A stretch of 64,000 nt of DNA from Symsagittifera roscoffensis. Taxonomy: Eukaryota; Xenacoelomorpha; Acoela; Convolutidae. The notes under the pieces are model-generated. The model was not told the DNA's origin. It worked only from the letters and a program-made list of their open reading frames with translations, and searched no databases. The DNA lies in the NCBI RefSeq assembly GCF_963678635.1, contig NC_087071.1:44503095-44567094 (forward strand). Direction: 5' to 3'. The position numbers and the translations under genes were made by a program. Below, one piece after another: positions 54,827-64,000 of the stretch. Positions within the stretch are counted from its first letter, which is position 1, and every line of letters begins with the position of its first letter.

Positions 54827-55236
54827 TGAGTTAGGACAGATGTGGTTAACTCATAGAGTAATTTCGGATAGGGTACACCGTCTGCTCGTCACGCCATCTT
54901 ATTTTCGGCCGGATAGATTCGTGCAACTTCTTTGTCTAATACCGATCCTAATCTTACTCTTATACTTTCTAGTCTCAGGGTGCTTAACTAGTCTCTGCTA
55001 GGCTCAATAGATCTAGGGTATACTGGTTTGTTGCGGCTGCTGAAGTTCTCTTGGAGAGACAACTAATTTCTAAGTTAAATTCAAATCTCTCTGGTGCTGA
55101 AATTACAAGTAATTTCAGCACTTACAAATAAGTGGGTTGTTAGTTAGATGGATCATGATTGGTTAATATTAAATACTTTACAGTGGTAAAAAATCTAATT
55201 TATCCAATCATAAAATATAGTGTAGATCAGGTTCCG
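54827..55236 (-). repeat. 3' LTR of copy B
   Basis: A 410-bp LTR related to those of copy A. The inner end reads CCG instead of CCA, and the polyadenylation hexamer is AACAAA (55027-55032). The palindrome is intact at 55094-55121. Confidence 0.93.
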
Positions 55237-56598
55237 CCCATCCGGGTTTTGCAGAGTTTTTTAGAATTATCTTTCTGCAATTCAAAGGATGGATGATAAA
55301 CGTTGGTATTTGGCGAACATCATATTCTTGTCCGGTTCCTCTTGTTAGAGAAGTTCCAGGATGCTGGAGTTAGGGACATCAATCGTTGTGTCGTCTTGTG
55401 ACAACGACTGTGTTTCCCAATGAAATCAATCTGATTTCAAAATGGTTTGCTATGACGGGTTTTTCTGTATTATGTAGAGAACTTGTTTTGTGTTCAACCT
55501 CGTCTGGGAATGGCGTGGAGATTGTGCGTGGAGGGGATGCCTTGTAACTCGGATCTGTACGTATACTTGAACATCGAGGTGGTCATTGGTCTAGTTCAAT
55601 GAAGTCCTTTTCTGCGAAGTCAAGTCGTACTCTAAATCCTTTGAGTTGTGATTGTGGACGGCATATCGGTTGTGGTTAACCATTCTTGTTCGAGAGTAAT
55701 GGGATCATTTTGTCTTTGGATGTTCGTCTTTGTTGTTGTGTGTTGATCTATATACTGTAAGGTATGATTTACATTTTATAAAATTTTTATTAGTTCGGTT
55801 TTTTAATCATGAATTTAGTTAGTTGTTTTCACAAAAGCATTTAGTTTTAGTTCGGTTATTTTGAAGAGTTACTCACCCTTGAGTACCTCTTATTAAAAAT
55901 AGAAGTGTGGTCACAAAGCGTGGATGTAGCGCGGTGGGTTAGGCCGGCTATAGAGCATGCTCAGGACGTCCTCTCTGGTGGGTTAGGCCAGGAGTGTGAG
56001 TATGGTTTCGTGCGGTTTCTTTGAGAGGTCCTGTTATGTGATAACGTTTTATGTTGGGTTTATGTTGGTCTTTCTTATGTTTCTTTGGTTGTGTCCTTTT
56101 TCAAAAATCAAATTGTTTTTGTTATGGGTTTGTCGTTCGACTTTTTTGTGTTTTATTATTTCTTTCTTAGACTTTGTCATAGTCTTCAAAAGAATGAATT
56201 ATCCAATTTTAAACAGGGTTAATCCGGTTTGGGTACCGTTGGTTTTTTTTTCTTAGTCATGCTGGTATTTTTCGATTTGTGGTATTTAGTAAGCTGCGTT
56301 GGTTAGTTTGGTTTAGTATATAATTCCTTTCCAACCGGGTTAAAGGTAAGTTTGAAACTTGTTATCGTGTGTTAGAGTTGTTGAGTGTGAAAACTTGAAA
56401 CTTAAAATCATTATTTAAACAATTCTTCGTGGGCGAGCTGTGCGAGTTACGATAGAATTCCTGTGCGAGTGAATGAAAATATCAAAAGGTTGGTACTGCA
56501 TTTTCATTTTATCAATTTATAATATAAAATTTCAATTTTACTGCTAGTTTTAATTGGGGAATAATTTATAAATTAATTTACTACATTTGGTATGAATT
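55237..56598 (-). other. 3' internal region of copy B
   Basis: This matches 1495-2590 of copy A up to about 56330, with many stops in the frame that is open in copy A. The 56335-56560 stretch differs from copy A and replaces the last ~300 bases of the accessory ORF. Confidence 0.7.
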
Positions 56599-58116
56599 TT
56601 AGGTCTTCGTGATGGGACAAAATATATACATTTGCGTTACTGGGTCATAATTGCGGAAAATGCCGTGGAGGTTAGTGTCCTTGATGCAATAGGTGAAATT
56701 AAGAAAAAATGGTGAAGTGTACTTCGAGTTAAGAAACTGAAAACGATGGTGTGGTTGTTTTGATGGAGTATGTAAATCAAAATGATTTTGTAAGAAGCGA
56801 TAGTATGTATATGTATTAGTCTGTTTAGAGCGTAACATAATGTCGTGTGAACAGTGCAAATCGCGTTCATGTGGTGCAAGGAAGTGAATGGTTAATGAAA
56901 ATAACTGAAATTTTTCTTTAAAACTTTCGTAAGCTTGAATATCAGTTAGTGCTTCAGAAATGATGTGATCATATTTTCTATCAAAAATATTAAGTGTGAA
57001 TACATATGACGTTTTGATGAAGAATTTTTCTGTTAGTTGTGGGTTAGCGAAGCGGTCGTCATCTAGAAATTGGTCTTGATTAGTTCGGATGATATTATGG
57101 TCGTAATATTCTATTGTAAATTCGTTAGCTCGGGGTGCAGTGAATGTTTTTAGTGATTTTTTATATCCTATATAAGTAAATTGTCTAGGTGTTAGTGTTG
57201 CGGTGAGTCTATATAGCATATCTTTATTCTTTTCTATATTGTCATGAGTACTAGATAGTGGCAGGCAAAGGGGATTAGTAAAATGGTAATGTGCTGTCCA
57301 GTGAAGTGTCGGCATTAAAACATGTTCATCTACAAAACTACGTGTGTCGTTAGTGTCGTTAGGTGTGTTTAAAGTATATTGTGGGAATGAGGGTAAGGTG
57401 ATTGCTAAAAAATCTTTCGTGTTGGTGTGGTGTGGATGATTGATATATTCGCAGGCTGTTCCTGGTTTGGTCGGGAATGGATGGTTCGGGAATTTTTTCT
57501 TAAAAGTGCGATAAGCTCGGTGAGTGCTATTTGATGATTCGGTGGATGTGGATGATTTTGCTAATGATGCAGTGTAAGCTGAGGAGGGTGTAGGAGTAGG
57601 TGGGTTTGAGCGTTCCATTGTGGATGAAATTTAATTTATAGTGAGGGTGTTAAGGTGTATTAGCTGTTGTTGTAGGGTGATAAAATTATCGAGTTCCTGG
57701 GAGATTTGGGGGGTATCTAGAGAATTATTAGATGATCGGTCGGAATGGAATGGAAAATAGGTTGGGGTTACTTGCGAAGCATAAGAAGGAGTGGAAACGG
57801 ATGGGAGTGGATTATTTGGTGGGATCGGTTGAAAAGGGGGTTTTGAAAAAACTGAGGAGTTGGTTTGAAAATTATTGAATGGAGATGGTTCGGAGTCTGC
57901 AAATTCGTCAGGGGTTTCTATATTAGGGTTATCAAGTTGTGAAATGCAGTATAAAACTGAAATAGCTGAATTATTATCCGAATTCATGCTTGATGATATA
58001 TTAATAGTTGGAAAATCGGGTGGCGGGAAAGCAAAAAGTGGGATTATTGGGATTGGAGTGTGGAGGTTGGTTGGATGGGAATTTGAGCGGTGTAGGGATC
58101 CAAGTTGTCGGCTCAT
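56599..58116 (-). pseudogene. Accessory ORF, copy B (truncated, one stop)
   Basis: This matches the 602-aa ORF of copy A from its start through about residue 500, then is lost at 56599, so about 100 C-terminal residues are missing. One in-frame TAA at 57631-57633 splits it where copy A has a Gln codon. The central block (RAYRTFKKKFPNHPFP and after) is much better conserved than the Pro/Ser-rich N-terminus. The start ATG overlaps the env stop as ATGA. Confidence 0.8.
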
Positions 58117-60676
58117 CGTGAGATAAAAAAATAATTATTTTGAGACTGAAAAGCGGTGGTATGGGGTTGTTCTATAATTAGTTCATATAAATTATCATCT
58201 TGTGAATGATGTGTCATTATATGTTGTATGGGACTTTGCGATATGTTTGGTCTAAAATTTGGGTTATGTGTTATTGCTAGGTTTTGGAAATTACGTGGAA
58301 CTAAGGATAATGGATGGTTATGTGGTAGGGGTGGCAACTGTGGTGCTGTAGGTGTTACTTCTATATTATTATGTTCTTCGTCGTACGTGTTCTGTCTAGT
58401 CGCTATTTTTGTGTTATATTCTTTTATTTGTGCGTCTAGAAGAATTTTGTTAATTGATGATGAAAAAATTCCAAAAAATCCTGCAAATAGTATGCGTGCT
58501 ACACTTGCTTGTCTATTTACTTGTGGGTGTATAGCACATGTGTTATAGATTCCTTTTAAAAGTGAAAAAAGAAATCCTATGAAGTTAAACATTGCGTATA
58601 AGATAGTTAATTTTTCTAAGATGTAATAGGGCCATGTAAAATTATTTATAGGTGAAATGTCTTGTGGTCTGTATTTTTCACAGTTTAGATATACATAGTC
58701 TTTAATGTCTTTAAAATATCCGCTATAATCTTGTGTATAGATATCTGCAAATCCTGCAGTTTCGGCAAGTTTGCGTAAGTTTTGGTCAACTGATTGTCTT
58801 TGTATAGTTTCCATTTGTGTTAATAATTCCTAGAATTGTTGTGTTCTAATATGGTGTTGGATATCGGATTTTGAATATATTCCAATTGATTTTAAATCAA
58901 TATTTGGGTTACGAGCAATAGCTCTGATGCTTTCGGGTGAAAATTTTTTGAGTGATTGCATTAACGTGGGGTATGGGGTAAGAAGATAATATTTATCTTC
59001 ATCAGGGTTCAATTGTACTACATTGTGGCTATTTTCTGATCCACATGGGACTGCGGTATCCCAAAAATATGTTCGTCTTGAGAGTGTGTCAACAAAATGT
59101 ACTTTATTTTTTATAAAAGATAGGGATTCTTTTATAGCATCTTTTATCTTCAAAAACATATAGTGGTGATACTTTTTTAGTACAAGAATAGAACCATAAA
59201 ATGTTTCCTTCGTAATTTAAAAATTTTGATCTATTTCCTGATAGTAAATATCCTGCGTAGGGTATTTTTAATACTGCTAGTGCAAGTGATTGTAGGATTT
59301 GTGTCCTTTGTAATTCGCATAGTTGGTGAAGTGTTTCTAATTCAGAGAGTGACATTTCCTGAAAAATTCGACTAATTGTGTAGTCTAATTTCATATCTAA
59401 GTGGATATCATAGTGGATATTACCAAAATAAGAATTATTCATTAGTGATAGTTTTTGTAAACGTGTACTTCTAGTGTCATGTGGCCTTAGATGTCCACCA
59501 GGTTGACCATTACTTTTTTGAAAGTTAACTGGTATATATGATGTTCCTTCGTTTAGAGGATGACCTGTGGCATAAGGGTCAATTTTTATTTTTCCAGTGG
59601 TCATGTCGAAACCTTTTTCGTATTCAACTAATATTTCAGAATATTGTGTTTTGTGAAGTGGGTTTCTGTATTTGCATGCGATTTCTGTTTCTTGATATAT
59701 GTGGAAACGTGTTAATTTATTTTCTATATTATGGAGATTTCGAAAATCAGTACTTTGTTTTTGTGATGGATGGACTTGTTCATATGGAATTGATTGTATA
59801 AAATATTTTTCGTGAAATTTTATCATTCGAGCGTGTATTTTTGCATGTATCTTCGGGAAACCAAACAATTGTTGCTTGTGTCCGTGTTGTAGGATCACAA
59901 TAACCTTGATCGTTTTTACAAGGTAATCTAATTCCTTGATAGATCATTGTGTTGTCGGATAAATCTCGTGTGAGTTGTATTTTTTCGAGTCGTATTTTCC
60001 AATCGAAAAACATTATTTCTTGATATCCTTTATTTTTTGTGTCTGCTTTGCAGTTTGATGGATTATTTATACCAATGTGTGGTATCCAGTGCTTATCGTG
60101 TATGTCATAAATTAATCTTTCGTGTGCGCCGTTGTATGGGTATTTTTCATCTAGTTTTATATGTCCTTGATATCTTTCAAGTTCTGCTTGATGTACAGAA
60201 TCGGCAAAGACTTGAAAATATACTAGTTTTCTGTCGGTGTTTTTATTTCTTGTGATATTTAATCTGAGTAGCTCGTTTTTACAATCATCGGGATTTAGAT
60301 GTAGAAGTCGTTCTTTATTACTTTGGTAGAATGATTCGTGGTCAAGTCGGTTTTTATTTCCGTTTGAAACTTGTGAACAATGTACTTTCTTTTCGGAAAA
60401 TGTTGCTGTAAATTTATATCCTGCGACTGTTCTTGCTCGGCCTTTTAAATACAGTGTCGCTATTACATTTGTAGTTTCTATAATTTTTGGATCCGTTTCG
60501 CATTGTGATACTTGATTTATTGCATATTTGTGTAGTGTTTTTTGTTCATTTTCTTCACAATCGTAGTGTGTTACTAATAAGTCCTGGGGTCCTGTGCGGG
60601 GAGAAGGATTTGTGTTCTGATCGGAAAATGTTAGAAAAAGGATTTGTTGAAGTATCAATATTTTTAGAATATACAT
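58113..60676 (-). pseudogene. env: Env-like glycoprotein gene, copy B (broken, full span)
   Basis: The frame spans about 850 codons, the full length of the protein. It starts with a hydrophobic signal peptide (MYILKILILQQILFLTF), has a Cys-rich ectodomain, and near the end has two hydrophobic stretches (about 58560-58640 and 58440-58510) suited to membrane anchoring, then a Pro-rich tail. Lesions against copy A are a deletion of about 18 bases near 59843, a one-base insertion near 59108, and an in-frame TAG at 58830-58832 in a stretch copy A has lost. The stop overlaps the next ATG. The protein family is not identified from sequence alone. Confidence 0.75.
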
Positions 60677-60799
60677 GTGTATGATAATCCTGAGTATGGG
60701 TTATAAAATGTCATGTAACCAATTGTCTTTTTGGTATATCTGTCGTATTTATATATTACTTCAGTTGTTATAAATGGTGGTGGTAGCGATTGAGCTGTT

Positions 60800-60841
60800 A
60801 TAATCTTAAAGTCGTGAGTTCGAGCCTCAGTGGTCGCACCA
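60800..60841 (-). promoter_or_regulatory. Primer-binding site of copy B, strongly tRNA-like
   Basis: On the plus strand this reads like the 3' part of a tRNA: variable loop, T-arm (GTGAG, TTCGAGC, CTCAG), acceptor strand TGGTCGC, A, CCA. It ends two bases before the LTR. The outermost T-stem pair is mismatched. The internal deletion that removed gag and pol joins env-side sequence to this segment at about 60800. Confidence 0.7.
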
Positions 60842-60843
60842 GA

Positions 60844-61253
60844 TGAGTTAGGACCGATGTGGTTAACTCATAGAGTAATTTCGGATAGGGTACACAGTCT
60901 GCTCGTCACGCTATCTTATTTTCGGCCGGATAGATTCGTGCAACTTCTTACTCTAATACCGATCCTTATCTTACTCTTATACTTTCTAGTCTCAGGGTGT
61001 TTAACTAGTCTCTGCTAGGCTCAATAGATCTAGAGTATACTGGTTTGTTGCGGCTGCTGAAGTTCTCTTGGAGAGACAACTAACTTCTAAAATAAATTCA
61101 AATCTCTCTGGTGCTGAAATTACAAGTAATTTCAGCACTTACAAATAAGTGGGTTGTTAGTTAGATGGATCATGATTGGTTAATATTAAATACTTTACAG
61201 TGGTAAAATATCTAATTTATCCAATCATAAAATATAGTTTAGATCAGGTTCCG
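60844..61253 (-). repeat. Middle LTR of copy B
   Basis: A full 410-bp LTR with about a dozen differences by eye from 54827-55236. It has AACAAA (61044-61049) and the intact palindrome (61111-61138). It is followed on the right by 3' internal sequence rather than host DNA. Confidence 0.93.
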
Positions 61254-61996
61254 CCCATCCGGGTTTTGCAGAGGTTTTTAGAATTATCTTTCTGCAATTC
61301 AAAGGATGGATGATAAACGTTGGTATTTGGCGAACATCATATTCTTGTCCGGTTCCTCTTGTTAGAGAAGTTCCAGGATGCTGGAGTTAGGGACATCAAT
61401 CGTTGTGTCGTCTTGTGACAACGACTGTGTTTCCCAATGAAATCAATCTGATTTCAAAATGGTTTGCTATGACGGGTTTTTCTGTATTATGTAGAGAACT
61501 TGTTTTGTGTTCAACCTCGTCTGGGAATGGCGTGGAGATTGTGCGTGGAAGGGATGCCTTGTAACTCGGATCTGTACGTATACTTGAACATCGAGGTGGT
61601 CATTGGTCTAGTTCAATGAAGTCCTTTTCTGCGAAGTCAAGTCGTACTCTAAATCCTTTGAGTTGTGATTGTGGACGGCATATCGGTTGTGGTTAACCAT
61701 TCTTGTTCGAGAGTAATGGGATCATTTTGTCTTTGGATGTTCGTCTTTGTTGTTGTGTGTTGATCTATATACTGCAAGGTATGATTTACATTTTATAAAA
61801 TTTTTATTAGTTCGGTTTTTTAATCATGAATTTAGTTAGTTGTTTTCACAAAAGCATTTTGTTTTAGTTCGGTTATTTTGAAGAGTTACTCACCCTTGAG
61901 TACCTCTTATTAAAAATAGAAGTGTGGTCACAAAGCGTGGATGTAGCGCGGTGGGTTAGGCCGGCTATAGAGCATGCTCAGGACGTCCTCTCTGGT
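61254..61996 (-). repeat. Second copy of the 3' internal region
   Basis: This is almost identical (about four differences by eye) to 55237-55979, which supports a dimer or recent recombination. It stops inside the GGTGGGTTAGGCC repeat, directly joined to an LTR fragment. Confidence 0.9.
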
Positions 61997-62176
61997 GAGA
62001 CAACTAATTTCTAAGTTAAATTCAAATCTCTGTGGTGCTGAAATTACAAGTAATTTCAGCACTTACAAATAAGTGGGTTGATAGTTAGATGGATCATGAT
62101 TGGTTAATATTAAATACTTTACAGTGGTAAAATTCTAATTTATCCAATCATAAAATATAGTTTGGATCAGGTTCCA
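61997..62176 (-). repeat. Truncated 5' LTR of copy B (U3 side only)
   Basis: This 180-bp fragment corresponds to 61073-61253 of the middle LTR. It keeps the palindrome and the CCA outer end next to the duplicated ATAT, but lacks the polyadenylation signal and primer-binding side. Confidence 0.9.
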
Positions 62177-62180
62177 ATAT

Positions 62181-63157
62181 GAATGAAAACGTGACTTACT
62201 TTTGTAATAAATAATGTTTCCACATTCGGCTAATAGTTTGCTGCTAAATGAAGCTAAGTTTCTGCTTTGCTTGTTTTACTGTCTATCATAATTGCATATC
62301 AGAATTGCAGGATCAGATCCGTCTTTTTGTCAGCCACCGTGTCATTCAGTTTTGTACTGTTGAGTAAGCTTTTGATCTGGATAGTCATTGTTTTTATAGT
62401 AGTTTTGCCTTTAAAGTTTTTTTCATTTAACCATATTTCTAAGTCTTGGTTACTAAACTAGTTGTTTCTTTTTTTTTTTGCAAGCATTCGTTTCATTGAA
62501 AAGATGTTTTGATGATTTTTGAAGAAAATTTTTTTCTTTTTCGTTTTGACAATTTCAAAAAATTGTTCGAAGTAAATTGTTGCTGTTATTTCAAAGCGAT
62601 TTTCTCAACAAATTCGCACGAATTTAACCGACTTTAGTTAGGTATGTTGAAATTTTTCTTTTAAAAGTCAAGTGTAATCTTCATTAAATGGTGTTGTATG
62701 TCTGTACTGGTTTTTTCATTTCGCCTTGTTGTGACCCCTGTACTCAAAATAGCTTTTGGTAGATTTCAGGAAGATCCATGCATCCAATTGTCATCCGCTC
62801 TGTTATTACTTCTTGCCAGTTTCGTTTAAAGCGTAATCGTAACCGATGGGCACAAATTGCAAAATGTGTAGATGAGTTTATAAAGTTTTGTTGTAGCAAA
62901 GTTTTTCATAGGTTGTTTGTACTCATTTCTAATTTTCTTTTTTCGCATGTGTTTCTTTAATAAAGATAAAACTGAAGATCGGTTAAAGTAAAACTTACCC
63001 TAAAATTTTTACCTTAAATCAGGTAAATTTACTTACCATAACTTTTTTATGTGTACTTAATGTAAGGACTAACTCACGTGACACTGCTTCCTTTTTTCTT
63101 TTATGACATTGCTTGCTCTTATTTGAATGATTGGGTATGCAAATTTGATTGTTTCAG
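62181..63157. other. Right flank, no firm gene
   Basis: Host sequence beyond copy B. Exon-like pieces near 62310-62365 (between GCAG and GTAAGC) and 62770-62880 cannot be joined into a convincing protein. Confidence 0.4.
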
Positions 63158-63264
63158 TTATTAGGCCAAACGTAGATCGGATACAGGACGATGGTTCAAA
63201 TTTTGAAGAGGAAAGAGGGTATCGGATTACAGAAAAAGGGTTAAATGAAGAGGGTGTACAATAA
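63158..63264 (+). CDS. Possible terminal exon of an unknown gene
   Basis: A good acceptor (GATTGTTTCAG) precedes a 107-base segment encoding a charged peptide (RPNVDRIQDDGSNFEEERGY and more) up to a TAA at 63262-63264. Base composition is higher in G than in the flanks. The protein family is not recognised and the preceding exon is not certain, so this is only a candidate. Confidence 0.3.
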
Positions 63265-64000
63265 TAGTTTCATGACGTTATTTGAGAAATCAATTTCTCT
63301 TTATTGTGGAGCATTTTAAATTTTTGAAATTAGCTTCACAATATGAATTTTCAATTAAGAATTTCTGTTTCTTGAAAAAAGCTCTTGCTTTTTTTCAAAA
63401 TCAATTGAGAAAAAATTGTGCATCTGATTTTTAATTCAATTCAAGCTTTTGCATTTATCAATTTTATTGTTTAATTCTATAGTGCAAAGTAGTAAGATGT
63501 AGAAACTTATACTCTCATTTTCTAATCTAGGTGAGTTTTAAGGTGTTTCGGTCATAAATCGGAATATATCCACAATTTTTGTATAAACGGACATTATCAG
63601 TCATAAACGACTATAACTCAAACTTTTTACTTACATCATCGTATATCGGACGCAACGCCAGCTTGACTTTTTCCGAAACTGCTTGACTTTTGAAGCAATT
63701 AAAAACCAGCTTGACTTTTGCAGAAACTGCAAAAGTGCAAAAAAAATTGCTCTTTTGTAGGTCGTAGTTTTAAATTTGAACGATTTATGTTTCACGCATT
63801 AGTTACGTTTTGCGCTGCAACATCCTCCGCCCCTAAAGACGGAAGAACAGGTGCGAGTTTTACGGTCGGTCGTATCAGCTCGCTCGTAACAGTTTTGATA
63901 TCGGCGGATCGGGCGCATCCGTCTTTGCCGTAGTGTAGTTTAGCAATACGGGCGAGTGGGTAATGCCCACGTGGGCTGTCGGGTTCGACTACCCAAACCA
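63265..64000. other. Right end, CpG-richer near 63.8-64.0 kb
   Basis: The last ~200 bases are richer in CpG than the rest of the window. The final 60 bases (from ACGGGCGAGTGGGTAATGCC to GGGTTCGACTACCC) resemble tRNA promoter boxes imperfectly and may be the head of a tRNA-derived SINE running off the window. Confidence 0.3.

Larger units (their letters stand above)
54823..62180 (-). mobile_element. Envelope-bearing LTR retroelement, copy B (rearranged)
   Basis: The insertion is flanked by the duplication ATAT (54823-54826 and 62177-62180). Order from left is a full LTR (54827-55236), internal sequence with accessory ORF and env, a primer-binding region, a second full LTR (60844-61253), a repeat of the 3' internal region (61254-61996) and a 180-bp LTR fragment (61997-62176). 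Gag, pol and most of the ATG-less frame are missing. The outer matching duplication supports one insertion that later, or during integration, became a collapsed dimer sharing the middle LTR. It is older than copy A by LTR divergence. Confidence 0.88.

Noticed and set aside
60800..60841. A host tRNA gene
   Set aside because: Only the 3' part of a tRNA is present, with CCA encoded and lying directly beside an LTR, so it is a primer-binding region.

Overview
The window looks like AT-rich nuclear DNA from an animal, most likely an invertebrate. It holds a spliced GABA-B receptor gene with GT-AG introns of about 0.2 to 3.9 kb, two related insertions of an envelope-bearing LTR retroelement, and many tandem, foldback and simple repeats. 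I could not narrow the lineage further. No bacterial features, CRISPR array or rRNA gene were seen.

Left part (about 1.1-19.1 kb): a nearly full-length LTR retroelement (copy A) on the minus strand. It has 410-bp LTRs at 1085-1494 and 18650-19059 and a 4-bp target-site duplication, ATTA. In its transcription order (right to left) it carries: 5' LTR, tRNA-like primer-binding region, repeat-rich leader, a small basic ORF (ORF0), Gag with zinc knuckle and protease, reverse transcriptase/RNase H/integrase (one frameshift and one stop), two tiny hydrophobic ORFs, a 377-codon frame with no ATG, an Env-like glycoprotein (premature stop plus a deletion of about 0.7 kb), and a 602-aa accessory ORF of unknown function. 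Envelope presence, TG...CA LTRs, 4-bp duplication and RT-RH-IN order suit a Ty3/gypsy-like errantivirus-type element.

Middle part: 19.1-30.3 kb is dominated by large direct duplications (2 x about 1.5 kb, 2 x 2071 bp, 2 x 245 bp). From 30.4 to 50.9 kb lie fourteen plus-strand exons of a GABA-B receptor subunit 2-like gene, from mid venom-free ligand-binding (Venus flytrap) domain through seven transmembrane segments to the C-terminus. The 5' exons are not in view. One exon (32102-32340) is out of frame with itself by one base. Introns carry a large foldback (about 35.0-35.7 kb), microsatellites and a degenerate tandem repeat that resembles the start of the TM5 exon.

Right part: after a second foldback-rich region (51.4-52.6 kb) comes copy B of the retroelement (54827-62176, duplication ATAT). 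It has lost gag and pol but keeps env, the accessory ORF and an extra internal LTR, so it appears to be a collapsed tandem dimer. The last 1.8 kb holds a possible terminal exon of another gene and a CpG-richer end.

The strongest candidates for something undescribed are the accessory proteins around env in this element: the ATG-less frame, the small membrane ORFs, and the 602-aa ORF, which overlaps env by ATGA and is retained in both copies.
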